Positions 1 to 12,478 are shown, numbered from the stretch's first letter. The stretch: 64,000 bases of DNA from Pohlia nutans (GCA_022496805.1 CM040087.1:8196001-8260000), one strand, 5' to 3'. The notes: a model not told the origin generated them from the letters alone. Made by a program: numbers and translations.

Positions 1-3000
1 GACGTTGATAAACTCGTCGGTTTCCTCCAGCTTCTTCTTCGTGATCAGGTGGTCCAAGTCCACCAGAGTGAGGGAAACCAACTCGGAGGTCTCAGGTAGC
101 CACGTCAACTTCAACTTTGTTGTCTTCACTGAACCCTCCAAATGCAGCTCTCCCTTGAGACCCATCACGGTACCGTTCTGGTCTCGTTCCACCTTTCTGA
201 TGAACGCATTGCCCCAGTCCATCAGAGTCACTTCCTCTCCTTCAGACACAGCATTTGCATCCGCCAGATCCAGCCACACTCGTTTTGTAAACACTGTAGC
301 TTTCTTCCCGGCGTCCTCGAACTTCTTGTGCCGAAGAATCACCCGAGTGAATGGCGTCTCAGGACCATTGCTCAGGTCCAGCAGAACCTTCCCCTCGGAG
401 ATTACAGCTGTGTGCCTCGGACACACGGGATCGATAATCTTCTTGTTGATTGTCCATAGCTTATCCCACTCCATCAGATTCAAATTCTTTGATGCGCCCT
501 GTGCACAAAAGAACACGAGTAATAACACCGCTTCCGTTAAAAGCGCACATGCAATGTGTTTTAATAGTTTCGCACTGTTAAAACCACAAATAGGATCATA
601 CACTGTGCTACGCAGGGTAGTAACTCAAGCAACGTTACAGCTTGTTAAGCAACATTTAGGAACCGTAATGTTGTTATAGCTACTTCCCTAATGTTGCTAA
701 TAAACATAGCATTCAATGTATGATCATAGTAGTGAACAAAATTGTGGAATTACATGATAAGAAGGTTTTGATCGCCCATATATCCCTTTTCAACTCACAA
801 CATCAACTTCAAAATCTCTATGATAAGAGAGTTGGCGACATGAACTTCATGACATTTATAGTTTTGTGTCATGTGCAATATTTCACATTGCTGCACGTGT
901 ACTTTTAACAGAAGTGATGCTCTATGCTTTCTGATAGCAGAGAGGAAAAGCAAAACATCACTATTAAAAACAAAAGCATACCATCACAAGATCCATACCT
1001 GAGACAAGATAAACTGCTTGAGGGCTTCAATGGTAAGACCCCGTCGGATGATCCCTTGCACTGTGGGAAACCGAGGATCATTCCAACCCTCAACTCGTCC
1101 GTTGTCCACAAACCACTGCAGCTTCCGCTTACTAAGCAGAGTATACACAAAATTCAGACGGCTGAAGTCCCATACATGCACACGTCGTAGTTGCATGTCT
1201 TCCAAGACGCGGTAATACTGGTCGTTCCGATCGTGATACTCGCTGGACCGAAGGGCATGAGTAACACCTTCAATGCTGTCAACGTAGGGACAGGCGAAAT
1301 CGTAAGTGGGATAGACCTTGTACTTAGAACCCACACGGTGGTGAGGAGTGGGGTTGCAACGGTAGTACACAGGGTCTCGTAACGAGGCATTTGGGTTACT
1401 CATGTCGAGCTTGCCACGGACACAATACTTCACACCCTTTTCCGTGCCAGCTACCATTTCCTGCCACATCTTCAAATTCTCCTCCACGGTTTGGTTGCGG
1501 CATTTGGACTCAATGAGAGCCTTCCTCTCAATCTGCATTTGCTCACGCTTGGTGTCGTCCGCGTATGCCTTCCCCTCCTTGATCAGCTTCTCACACATGG
1601 CCATGAGCTCGGGGAAGTAATCGGAGGTGTAGGTGATGATGTCGCCCTTGACACCCAACGTCTCCAGGTCGTGCAGAATGCTCTCCACATACTCATCCTT
1701 CTCTTTCGACGGGTTTGTGTCGTCGAACCGGATGATCAGGCGCCCTTTGTACTTCTGCGCAAACAACTGGTTCAAGAGAGCAGCCTTGGCATGGCCAATG
1801 TGGAGGTAACCACTTGGCTCAGGAGGAAATCGAGTGCATACTTTGCCCATTTCTGCGCCGGGCAAATCCATGGCCACTTCAAAATCGTTTGTTGCCTCAG
1901 CTACCACGGCGGCAGCCTTCTCTGTCTCTGCAACAACAGGCTTTCCACCACCACGCTGCGGCAGAACATCTGCAATGGCAGGGTACTGTGCCAAAATGCA
2001 ATTGTACCATCGTGCCAGATTAGGGTACTTCGTGGACTTACGCAAGCTTTCCCACCTTGGCCCAACCTTTGCAAGATGAGCAATCACGGTAACATCCGCA
2101 ATGCTCAAATCATTGCCGACGAGAAAGGTCCGCAAGGTCAGGTAATTGTTCGCGTAGGCACAAGCTCCCTCGAACTCGGATCCCACGCTGAATGCGGGCG
2201 CATACTCAACCCATGCATCCACCTGAAGCATCATATTGGGTTTAGGGTTTTGACCTCAAAATGGACTCGCCATCAGTTTCAGCTCCGCAAAAAAAAGTCC
2301 ATTCACAAACGGACTCCACAAGAGAGCCAATACTGAAAGAAACATATGAATAACACTTGTGAAACATAATCATCAAATGGAGAGAAGGTTATATACTGAT
2401 TATTTCAAGTTTAGAAAAGTACTCTTCTTCATTTGCAGTTCACATGACAACACATACCAGACACATTCTAATATCGTTATAAGAAGCTTCGATAAAAGCC
2501 AAATGGAAGGTAGTAGTTCCTCCTAGAAGAACATGGTCATATTCGTTAAAATAGCATATTTCAATGTGCCAGAAATGTGAACAAAATGCTGAAACGACCA
2601 GCTGGGTTCCAGTTCTATTTCTAGGACCGAGCTTCACGAGCTGGTTCCTCTTGTTGAGCAAACAGCTGGAAAAAGGCTCCAAGTTCAAAATCCAATTCAA
2701 TGAAAAGATCACAAGCATCTACCCGTTAGGTTACGGTAGTCGATAATTACTGGCTGGTGTTAATGAATTCTTCAGCAACGGACACTACCTGGCCTCTGGA
2801 TTAGTAACATTAAGAATCGTGCGCAGCTTTCTCTTGTTTCAAGGTAATTAACAAGCGTTGTTCTATACGCAACCCACTCATCCACCTGAAGTATCATGTT
2901 AGGTTTAGGGTTTAGGGTTTTGATCTCAAAATGGACTCGCCAATCGTTCCCAGCTCACAAAAAAACCAATATATCTAGGCAATCTCGAAACGAAAAATCA

Positions 3001-3115
3001 AAGACAGAATTGCAAGGGTTACCTCAGTGTTGAGGTCTTTTTCTTTGTTACCACCGACTGACAAGCCCTTGAAAGTATCGACCATCATCGCCAACAACTG
3101 CTTGATCTCCGCCAT
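1..3115 (-). CDS. GluRS: Cytosolic glutamyl-tRNA synthetase, 3' end cut by window edge
   Basis: This enzyme charges tRNA-Glu with glutamate in the cytosol. Three exons are proposed on the minus strand: 3115-3023 (ATG, 31 codons), 2222-999 and 498-1. The introns have GT/AG ends and are phase 0. Exon 2 starts with a GST-C-like interaction domain (WVEYA, FLVGNDLSIADV, WESLRKS). The class I catalytic core follows, with the HIGH-type motif YLHIGHAK, RFDDTNP, and the KMSKS-type loop LLSKRKL. It ends in FILSQ and continues in exon 3 as GASKNLNLMEWDK, the usual plant junction. Exon 3 is the beta-barrel anticodon-binding domain (DPVCPRHTAV, GSVKTTKLKLTWLP, DHLITKKKLEE). The stop codon lies left of the window. 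Exon 1 (MAEIKQLLAMMV...) is much shorter than the N-terminus of flowering-plant GluRS and shows no clear similarity to it, so the start is the weakest part of the model. Confidence 0.93.
2870..2966 (-). repeat. Decayed duplicate of the GluRS intron 1/exon 2 boundary
   Basis: This stretch repeats 2208-2296: the branch/acceptor region, telo-like TTTAGGG motifs and the first codons of exon 2. On the minus strand the acceptor TTCAG is followed by codons for VDEWVAY, against VDAWVEY in the working exon. The reading then degenerates. It lies inside intron 1 in the same orientation, so it is a relic of a partial tandem duplication. It could still act as a decoy acceptor. Confidence 0.75.
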
Positions 3116-3944
3116 GGCTGCAACCTCTCAATCAGGGTCTCTACTCAAAATCCGAATCCTTTGTGGAGAGCTCACAACGCCTGCAATGCAAGGTCTCTAC
3201 TGTAAAAGCATGAAAAAAGGACTCTACGAAAACCACCTCAAATGCGGTCCCACAACCAAACCTCCATTCTCAATGCCGCAACCTAAAGGCAGTTATCGCC
3301 TTAGAAATCGATAAACCTACCTTAGATCAGTAACTCTCGCCACGCACAGAAAAAAAACTTGAATCCGAGCTCTGTTGAGCGGATTAAGAAATTTGAAGCG
3401 GCTCCTTCAAAGATCCCCAACCACCTCCGAAAACCCCCTGCAGTCGCAATACACACTTCTCAGTCGTTCTCGTTACAAAAGCCTTGGCACGGGTGAAACC
3501 CGGAACATACCCGGAACAGTCACATACGGGTATCATAGTCAACATCAACCGGGGCCGGGCCGGTACCGTATCCTTAAGCGTCCACACTATATTTACCTGG
3601 TCAAACCTCATTATTTTCTCACATTTTAAAATATCACATTTTTTAAATATATTATATATTTTTTTATATTTTTTCATATAATTTATTGTTATCCCGTTTT
3701 AAATTGATTTTTATAATTATTTAAATAAAAATGAATTTTATATTATTTTCAAAAAGATCTCTTGAAATAATCATAGTAATTATAAAAATGCCTTAAATAT
3801 TATGAGATTTTAGGAAAAATGTAAATAATAGTGATGAAAAACAAGGTGTAAGTGGCATGCTTCTCGAGCTTACGTAAAAAGAAATTTGATTAATAAAAAA
3901 AATTCCTCTAGTGTATATTGGAATTTTAGGGTTATGAGCTTTAA
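3116..3944. other. GluRS 5' flank and AT-rich spacer
   Basis: From 3116 to about 3560 the sequence is mixed and GC-balanced and probably holds the GluRS 5' UTR and promoter. From about 3600 to 3944 it is very AT-rich with no coding signal. ORFs here are short and resemble nothing I recognise. Confidence 0.5.
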
Positions 3945-4485
3945 CCCTTTAACGTCCCGATTCAACACTGTTTTCAAAGATTTGTTATAAAATGGTTGAT
4001 GAAAAACGAAAATGGAGTTGATGTACAAAACAAAGTTGTAAATGTGAATGTGTAGATAACATCTGTACGGTTGGATTCATCATATTTATTATTAATATTT
4101 TTAAAGTAATTTTGCAAGGTTTTCTCTTGAAATTCAATTAAAAATCCAAAATTAACACAAAAAAATTTAAAAATATTGTAATGAAATTAGAATGACATGC
4201 ACTACGAGAAGGTATGGTTTCCATTATTTGATTCTACTTATTATGGAAAATCATATTTAAGGTCTTTCGTTTTGAACTAAGATTGAAACTTGACATTAAT
4301 CACTTTTGTAATTTTTCAAAAATTCACATTATCTTATTTGGAAGATCCATACCGTACAAATGGTATTCAACTAGCACAAGAATGAAAAGAAAAAAAAAAT
4401 GGATGAAAAACATCCGGTACCTACAGAAATCGAGCTGCTGAAATTCATCCGGCGTCCAGAATCTGGACGCCGACGCGCTAAAGGG
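3945..4485. mobile_element. piggyBac-like MITE, TTAA-flanked (CGTCC family)
   Basis: The 541-bp element is flanked by TTAA at 3941-3944 and 4486-4489. Its ends are CCCTTTAACGTCCCG on the left and, as the reverse complement of the right end, CCCTTTAGCGCGTCGG. TTAA targets and CCC-starting ends are hallmarks of piggyBac. There is no transposase ORF. The right part, reversed, resembles the left part of the element at 30160 (TCCAGAATCTGGA-type stem near the end). Confidence 0.75.
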
Positions 4486-4489
4486 TTAA

Positions 4490-5796
4490 AGTGCTGTAAA
4501 AACCGTGAATTGGACTAATAAGTAGAAGATAGCTTCTACACTTTCTTAGTTGGGATGTTTTTCATTTGAAATTGGGAACGAAGTGGAAATCAATGTTTGA
4601 CTGAAAACCGATCAAATATGGCCCCTCGGGGCTCTTTGCACGCTCAATTTTAGTTTTGTTGAAGATAATTAGTGTTTTCTCATCCGTCATGCACTTTTTG
4701 CAACGTGAAATTTTATGGTAGATTTTATGAGAAGTTAGCCTCATGTCTTGTTGAAGTGATTCACCCAAAAATTCTAAGATCTTGAAAGAACCAACTCATA
4801 AAATTAAGCAACCAATAAATCTCTAAAAATCAATACACTTAGAATATTACATTTCAACCCATCACAACAAATTTCATTCACATATAGTGAATATCCTATT
4901 CATAATCAAAATTACAAAATAATTTTGGGTTTTAAGTTTCAAAATTTATTGAAAGATATTAGTAATAGCAATCGCATGTTCAACCGTATGGATAGCATCT
5001 AAAATTCATTATGTACAACTTTTGTTGGTACTTCAAGTTCAAAATATCCCTCTTAGTTGCACTTTATAATGCATCTTTACAAAATTTCCCAATTTAGACA
5101 AGGTGAGGACGTTTAGGGATTAAAAAGCCCTTTGTATTTTGGACACTCAAAATAATCTTAAATTTCTTGACGGTGTAAATTTTTCAAATGAAGTCTCTTC
5201 TCCAATTCCAACAGCGGTTAAAAAATGTATCACAACTTAACTTAAACATTTAATGAAAACACTAACTTCAACAAAACTAAAACTCTTTATTTTTTGGGCC
5301 TCAATAAGAAAATCAAACATAATACGGTTGATTGAGCACTTAGGAATTCATAAAAATTTAGCTAGGTTGTGGGCACCATTACTTGTATGCATGTGAAATT
5401 GTTTTTACTTTTGAAATATTATTAATCTACCCTCAATCCTAGCGTGTCAACTCTTAAACGTCAAAGTAAGCTCCATGGGCATAATTATGAGAGAATATTG
5501 AAGAAAAAAGTAGTTTTTCTGAACCAAATTTGAAATAGATTAGCACTTTGGAAAAATGATAAAAATTGAGGTTAAATTTAGCAAATACGTATAAATAAAA
5601 AAATTGTGGAACAATCCACAATCAAATGAAAGAATCAGGGAAAAAAGGTAGCTACAATTGGGCAACAATTGTGGAGAGAGTCAAAAGAGTTTTTAATTTA
5701 AAAAACAACAAAAATATTGGCGAACAACGCCTGCTGGCCATCGCAAAAGGCAAGCTAGCCCGTTTTCATTTAGTTTTTTTTTTTTTGAGACTGTTG
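4490..5796. other. AT-rich intergenic region with MITE remnants
   Basis: No gene is seen. At 5098-5123 there is a right end (GAGGACGTTTAGGGATTAA) like the right end of the TTAA element at 30160-30739, but no matching left end was found, so it is probably a truncated copy. Around 5450-5530 (TTAAACGTC onward) the sequence resembles 12111-12220, another remnant. Confidence 0.45.
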
Positions 5797-6235
5797 GAGA
5801 TGCTCTTCGGGCTGCTCTCCAAAGACCTTCTTGAAGTTTAAGGTTAAGAAGTCGCCCTTCAAATTTAAGTTTAGTTGACTGTATCTGTCATTCTACTTGT
5901 GAATGGTCCATTGACTATTTGATGTGGACTTTTGGTGCTTGAGGGACATTCAATGGTGGAGGAGTGTAAGTTCAACATCCAAAAAGTTGGGTCAGACTAT
6001 TTTGGTGCCATTTTGACACCGAAGGCCGCATACAAGATATTTTAGTGTCATTTTATTCATACTAGGTTAGTATGGAGGTTGGCACCAAATTATCTTAATT
6101 GCATTTCAATGCACCATCATAGCACCATGTTCACATGCCTTGAAGTTCCTGATGAAGGGCTCTTCAAATGTAGATGAATAATTTTACCAAGTCGAATTTA
6201 GCGTGCATTTAGCGTGCATGGGTGCAGATGCTCTT
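5797..6235. mobile_element. Degenerate Harbinger-like MITE upstream of nicastrin
   Basis: The ends read GGAGATGCTCTT on the left and GCGTGCATGGGTGCAGATGCTCTTA on the right. The interior (for example 'gaatggtccattgactatttgatg' near 5898-5922) matches the MITE at 11085-11387, so it is an older, larger member of that family. It ends about 100 bp before the nicastrin start codon and so lies within the probable promoter. Exact ends are uncertain. Confidence 0.55.
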
Positions 6236-6332
6236 ACGAGCGGGGTCTCCTGCCCTACTGTGAAGTGCCCCATACAGAATCAGCTTCATCGTTCACATTG
6301 TTTTCAGGCTCCCTTGCAGCGAGCCTGTTGCT

Positions 6333-9300
6333 GTGAATTGCCCGGCCATGGCCGCCATAGCTAGGGTTTTGGAGCTTTCATTCCTCCTCTTGCTTCTCCT
6401 GCCCTTTCTAGCTCATGCACGATCCAACTCCGTTCCGGAGCTTGAAAATCGCATGTACGCCACCCTTGCGGGCTCTCCGTGCGTGCGATGGCTCAATTTG
6501 ACTGCGGAGCTCGGGTGCGGGAACCCCTGGCGTACTCTCGTGAATGCGCCAATTCGGAGGGCGGAGGATGCGCTGGACTCGCCCGCGGCTGTGCTGGTTC
6601 CTGCCGGCAAGGCTTTTCGCGAGTTCGTGAATCGTGTCGGTGAGGATAAAAACGTGGTCGGGGTGCTCGTGGGAAATGGAAGCCGCGGTGAACTCGGAGA
6701 GTCCGATGATGTCCAGTTCCCGCAGGCGCAATTCGCGCCGTACGAGAATCGTTCTTGGATTTGGAATCCTGTCGGGTCGGGGATGATGCAGCGTCGATTC
6801 AATTTTCCTGTGTTCCTTCTTTCTCCAGTGAGTGGTTTGGCTCCTGTTTACTTGAATTTTGATTTTGATATCAATCAGCTGTGTTTGCAGTCTCTGGCTC
6901 TGTATTACTCCTGAGCCAATATGATCGGGGTTTAAATACAATTATGATCGGGGTTTACAATGACCTCCCGCACGAAGAGAACCGCAATATTTAGGAGGTT
7001 TTAGGACGGCAACAAGCGGATTTAGGGTTATTACTGATGTAGCTAAATGTTTGATTGATTTGCTACAGGAAAGCACCGTGCTGGCGGAGAAGTTGGCCTC
7101 AGAGAATGCCGACAACGGGTTCAAGAGGCCCACAAGTGTGGTCGAATTTGGTGATGTCATGCAGACGACTAAAGCCGAGACTCGCACATCAGAGTCATGC
7201 TTGCGGGAACTCTCCTGTCTGCCCTTAGGAGGTTACAGCGTCATGTCGACTTTCCCGGCTGTCAACGTTTCGGCTCCAGTCACAAAGCCCGTCGTGGTGG
7301 CGATGGCATCCATGGATGCAGCCACTTTCTTTCGTGATGTTGCCCCTGGGGCTGATTCACCGATGTCAGGTCTGACTTGCACCTTGAGTGATCATCCTTT
7401 ACAATGCTTCCTCTCTTAGACGGATCACTTTTATGTCACGGTCTGACATTGAATCTCAACTACATTGTACCAACCATGCTAACATTGTACCATCAAGGTA
7501 ATCTCCCCTGATTGCGACATTTTATTTTTTTATTTTTTGAACCTGATTGTGATACTTGAACCCCTAAGCGTTCACTGTGTATTTTCTATAGTGTAGGAAA
7601 ATTGGAACCCTTGCTGCAAATCATCTGTTTGTGTGAAAATGACTTCAGTTTGACACGATCGACACTGTTCATCTTGTAGCATAGAACAAGAGTTTTAAAA
7701 TGATGTATTGCAATCAGAAAACCGAGGTAAAATGAGAAAGTGCCACCGCTGCAAAGCTCAGTGATGCAGATGGCCATATTGGGCGTTTTAGACGCTTAGG
7801 GGTTAAGCGCTGAGCATAGTTGCTATAGGCAGATTCTTAAATATTCTTATTAGCACATCCAACAAAAGAATGCATTATTATAAGTGTTCGAAGTTTTATT
7901 GGTAGATGATCTGAAACGGACACAAGTTCTGGTGTTGAGGTGATGTACATGCTCAAAATGAACATGTACTGCAAGATTATGGGGTGTCGTATTTAGGTAG
8001 GTTTCCTAGTTAGGTTTGGTTACCTTATTTGACCTTCACGTATTTGTTCTCTTGCAGGTGTGATGGCGTTGCTTGCAGCGGTCGATGCGTTGTCGCGTGT
8101 TAATGGCTTTGACGAGTTTCCCAAGAGGCTTGTCTTTCTTGTATTTACGGGAGAGGCCCGAGGCTACTTGGGCAGCCGGCAATTCTTTGCTCAACTTAAG
8201 AAGGGAACCTTTGTAGATTATGGATTAACAGTCTCATCGATTCAACAAGTTTTGGAAGTTGGATCGGTGGGGCAAGCGTCACAGTCCACTTTCTTCGCCC
8301 ATAAGCAATCGACAGCAGCCTCTGCCTCAACGCAACAGATCCTTGACTCGTTACAGTTTTCGGCTGCTGCGACGTTGTCAACAGTAAAGTTGGCTAACGC
8401 GGCTAACCCTGGGATACCTCCCTCGAGTCTCATGACCTTCGTTCACAACGATCCTTCAGTTGCTGGTATGCATGTGCTTGTGAGGCTTTTCACTGAATGT
8501 TCCTTCATTTTTGGTATTTGCAAGAAATCAGTGCCGCTTTTTGTGATGTTGGATATCCAATTCAAAAGCTCTCCTCTAGTTTCTTCATGAGACGTGGTTG
8601 TTCTGTGTAGGTGTTGTACTTGAAGAGTTTGACACAGCCTTTGTAAATAAGTTTTATCATAGCCAGTATGACGACAAGAGTAACGTGAACACTACAGCAA
8701 TAGCGACAGCGGCATCTTTGTTGGCCCGAACTCTTGTCATGCTTGCAAGTGAAAATATCTCGTCGGTTGATTCGCCAACCCTCAAATCTATTCAGGTTAC
8801 CCTTTTTTGTCCCTAGACTTCCTCTATGCTATTCGTACACTGGTATATCTACTACATTCAATCAGTTCGTGCTTGACTGTTTCTTACATGACGCAACATT
8901 TACCTTTTGGTGTTGCTGAGTTTGCTCTATATTGGATTTGTAAACAGGTGAACACATCACTGGTGGAGGAATTGGTGGAATGCTTCTCCAGTACTTCCCC
9001 TGGTATGAGGTGCAGATTGGTAGAGAGTTTGATGACCGCATCTCAAGATGTCGCTAGTCAGTATGTGGGTGTGTTTCAAGCAGATCCCAGCTTACTTCCC
9101 AACTCGATGCCAGAAGTGATTGGTGACACGGCACGATTTGTATGGAACTTTCTAGCTGACCGTACGGCGTTGCAGCGGGAGAATTTGCCTGATAAATGTA
9201 CTTTGGATTGCAAGAACCCTGAGGAAGTATGTGTCGGGGCGACAAAAACTCAGAAAGGGCAGTGTCGTGTGTCTGCAACCAGGTACCTCAAAACTGCTAA

Positions 9301-9790
9301 CAAAGGTGGCTTGTAATTAGAGTGATAATTCAAGTGCCAAAAAAACATGCCAACAGTGACTTAGGTTTGAAGTCTTTGGAGTTCCAAGTTATGGGAGATT
9401 GGTGTTTTGAATCACTAAGAGTCTAATTTGTTCTCATTCTCCAATGCGTTACATATTCCAGAACTGAACGGCATTGCACAGGTCTGTATTTATTTATTCT
9501 GACATTTTTTCTGTTATATCATCAGATATGTTCCTGCATATTCCCCTCGGCTAAAATTTCAGGAATATTGGTGGGAATTGCTCCCCTTAGAGGCTGACGA
9601 CAAGATGGGAGCAGCTGACCCAGTGTACACTGAAAGCTTTTGGAATAGCCTCAGCATTCGAGCATATCAACAAGAAGGCGCCTGGTATGAAGAGTTCATT
9701 CTCTTCATTGGAGTGTGCGTGACTCTCGTATCCATCCTGTCCATATTCAGCTCGAGGACCTTTCTCAGAAAACGGCTTAAGCGGGCTTGA
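6333..9790 (+). CDS. NCT: Nicastrin, gamma-secretase subunit (6 exons)
   Basis: Nicastrin is the large glycosylated subunit of the gamma-secretase intramembrane protease, active in ER/Golgi-derived membranes. Proposed exons are 6333-6827, 7069-7369, 8058-8465, 8611-8795, 8948-9282 and 9526-9790. All introns are GT/AG, phases match throughout, and the sum is 1989 nt (662 aa plus stop), near the usual plant length. Residues about 1-30 form a signal peptide (LSFLLLLLLPFLAHA). The peptidase-like ectodomain carries GVMALLAAVDALSR, LVFLVFTGEARGYLGSRQF and LEVGSVG. Near the C-terminus there is one membrane helix (FILFIGVCVTLVSILSIF) and a short basic tail (RKRLKRA). A second ATG (codon 6) follows the first; either could initiate. 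Intron 2 carries a small MITE. Confidence 0.95.
7561..7802. mobile_element. Short TTAA-type MITE in nicastrin intron 2
   Basis: The ends are CCCCTAAGCGTTC and, reversed from the right, CCCCTAAGCGTCT. The right flank is TTAA (7803-7806). The left flank is TGAA, one base off TTAA. At 242 bp it has no coding capacity and lies wholly inside intron 2 (7370-8057). Confidence 0.65.
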
Positions 9791-11084
9791 TGAAGCTCAT
9801 GCACCTGTGCATAACATACCAGCACCTCCATCTTTAGCAGGCTTTTGGACCAACCAGCATATGATACCTGTCTGGAGGATTTTCCGACATTCACCACAGC
9901 AGAAAGTTGCACACAGTCTGTGACTCTTACCCATCCAACATCGAGAGGGGAGGAGATGCAGTAATTGCTTACATGTGGATGTAGTTTGTCAAACTCGCCA
10001 ATGTCTGCTTGTCGATACGTTTCACCTTCAAGCTTTGGTTTGAAGAAGATATGGGATGTGATGGAGGGTAACTAAGAATTAGGAGCTTGGAATATGGAGC
10101 TCATAGGTTCATTCCTCGATTTCTGCGGGAGAATACTACAGACAAATGCTCAAAGATGTGTGATCAACGTCATCAAACCGGATACAACATTTGTACGAGG
10201 TACGTGGCCTGTCTAGATGTTCTGGACAGTCAGGTTTCCTTGCGAAAGACATTTTTCTGGGCAATCGCTGCCACGTTTTTTTAAGTGCAGGATTGGTTCG
10301 CTCTTACATATCCAGTGCGTTGGGAATCTTCGTGTGAGGCTAGCTTTAATATGATAAGACACTCGCTTGCAAAGAAATAGATCAAGATATGATACAAGAA
10401 TAGGACGTGTTGTCACACAAATCATTTACTTTGGCTTTCATTGCTTGTTGCTCTTGGGACCAACTCAGACCCTGGCTAATGTTAACAATTTCGATTCATG
10501 TCTACGGCTGGTAGATGTAAGGGTTGGCTATGCTTGAAGCTTATTAATGTTGGGAATGTCCTGCTTAATTGTGAGGATTTTATGTACTGCAAATGCCGTT
10601 TGCTTTACCTGTGTCACACGACCGTTTCAAGCCAAAAACATGTTATGATGCAGTTCATGAAACTTGTGAATTTGTAGATGCATGTTGCTTTGGTTGGATT
10701 CGAATGGTATAACTCATTCCAATCAGGAGAATTCTGTCTAATCTTGATTTGTATACTGTATATAGGCTAGAACATACACAAAACATCTTACTAGCCTGCA
10801 ATTTAGGGTGCGTGTCACTCTACCTATGAAAATATTGAAAATGATTGTTGATTCATCAAGTTGCCTTGTCCGCACTGTCATCATGCGGAAGAACTACATT
10901 GGTACTGTAAGTTCCAACCAATTTTCATTTTTGAATCAAATGAACATTCATTTCATTGATAGAGAAACAAACACACACAACTTGAACTTGTGCCTAAGAA
11001 TAAAATGCATTGGAATTTCATAAGGAAGACATCCTTGCCAATAGAGGGAGTTGTGTTTCTCCATCAAGTCAAGTAGTTACATAA
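9791..11084 (+). other. Nicastrin 3' UTR and spacer
   Basis: The first several hundred bases after the stop are GC-balanced and probably 3' UTR. No further gene is seen. From about 10900 the sequence becomes a dispersed repeat that is also present, inverted, at about 19930-20215. Confidence 0.5.
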
Positions 11085-11387
11085 GAGCATGGCCACCCAT
11101 GCACTCAGAGAGTCTCTCACTCTCTAGAAGTAGATGAAAAGTTTCAAGGGCCCTTTCAAAATGCCTCTTGACTCTGGATTCTAGCGTGTTAGAAATTGGG
11201 CCTTCAAAACACTATTTAGTTGACTAAATCCTCCCATTCTACTTGTGATTGGTCCATTGACTATTTGATGCGCACTTTTGATACGTGAAGGGCATGCAAG
11301 GGTGGGGGAGTGCGGGTGCAAGGGCCCTTCACATATAGATGAATGATTTGAGAGGGTTTGTCCTAGCGTGCATGGGTGGGAATGCTC
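11085..11387. mobile_element. Harbinger-like MITE with TAA target duplication
   Basis: The element is 303 bp with terminal inverted repeats GAGCATGGCCACCCATGCAC and (reversed right) GAGCATTCCCACCCATGCAC. It is flanked by TAA at 11082-11084 and 11388-11390. A 3-bp TAA target and GAGCAT ends fit Tourist/PIF-Harbinger MITEs. The related repeat at 19930-20215 lacks it, so that copy serves as an approximate empty site. Confidence 0.8.
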
Positions 11388-11568
11388 TAAGTCTAGGTTA
11401 TGAATAGTAGTAGGAATTGAATTGACAACCTCATAATCATAGAGCAAGTTCAACAAGGTGTGTCAACATGACCATCACTTTAGATAATTAAAAAACATAT
11501 TGGACATTTAAAAACATAATGGGTCACTATTTTGTAAACAAGTTGACATTCGAGCCTTTAACCCTTAA

Positions 11569-12110
11569 CCCCTAAAAGCCCGAGGGGTATTGGACAAAAC
11601 ATAGATGTGTTATAATATGTGCCTTCCATATGTTTCATGAAGGTTGGTTCAATAGACAAAATGTAGAGTATCATCTTTACAAATTATCCGTACGGTCAAA
11701 CTTCCTAAATAATCTTTAGATCATTTTTTAATGAATTTAAAAACATTAACCTTCGAAAATTTGTATAAATTATAATTTTCAATTTTAGAGTTCAAAATTT
11801 AGTACGATTGGTTAAAGTTGGGCTATCTATCGTAAACTTCAAAAAAGCAAGAGAAACGATGGAGGAATCATCATTACTTTCCCCAAATAGCAAATTTTGT
11901 AACACTAAGACAATGTTGAGGTGATCTACTTTGAAAAATTCTCCCGGGTGGAGTTTAACTCAGATTGCCATAATTCAAATTGGGTTGGAAAGTAGACTTG
12001 ATGTAGTATTTTAAAATATTTTTTATTTTTTCAAAAAAAGATTTTTTTGTTCCAGGCAGCCCGTTGTTTCCGGGCAGCAACCAGAAAATGGTCGCTCGGG
12101 AGCTTAGGGG
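11569..12110. mobile_element. piggyBac-like MITE, TTAA-flanked (CCCCTAA family)
   Basis: This 542-bp element has TTAA at 11565-11568 and 12111-12114. Its ends are CCCCTAAAAGCCCGAG and (reversed right) CCCCTAAGCTCCCGAG. It shares interior blocks such as CTCCCGGGTGGAGTTTAACT with the elements at 16401-16940 and 30744-31284, which define one family about 540 bp long. No transposase ORF. Confidence 0.85.
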
Positions 12111-12114
12111 TTAA

Positions 12115-12474
12115 ACGTCTAAGCAAGACCCACGGGCTTGGTATAAAGGAATAATTGGAGAAAAAAGTTTCATTTCTCAACCAAATCAAGCAAGACTTGT
12201 TGCGTTGGAAAGCTACTGAAAAAGCGATCTAGATTCCAAATTTTCGCCTCATTTGAGAGATTGTGGAATCGTTGGTAAGCAATCAAAGTTATCAAATTGA
12301 ACAAGTTTTGAGGTTGGGGCAGCTGAAGTTCAGCAGTGCAGCAGCGCTACAGTGCTACAGTGCTAGCCAGCAGTGCACTGCAGAGCCGTTCTTGCAAAAA
12401 AAAAAAAAAAATCGCCTCCAAAAATTTAGATTCCTTCCGAGCTGCCCCGTCCAAGCCCTCTTGACGTTTGAGGG
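12115..12474. repeat. Segment between two TTAA sites, probable truncated MITE
   Basis: It sits exactly between the TTAA ends of two MITEs, beginning TTAAACGTCTAAGC and ending GACGTTTGAGGGTTAA. Its start resembles the remnant near 5450-5530. A CAG/CTAG-rich low-complexity stretch and an A15 run lie at 12330-12411. It may be a third TTAA element sharing target sites with both neighbours. Confidence 0.5.
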
Positions 12475-12478
12475 TTAA

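Noticed and set aside
5..679. 224-codon plus-strand ORF at the left edge
   Set aside because: It is antisense to the clear GluRS C-terminal exon.
1491..2336. 281-codon plus-strand ORF
   Set aside because: It is antisense to the GluRS catalytic exon, which carries the family motifs.
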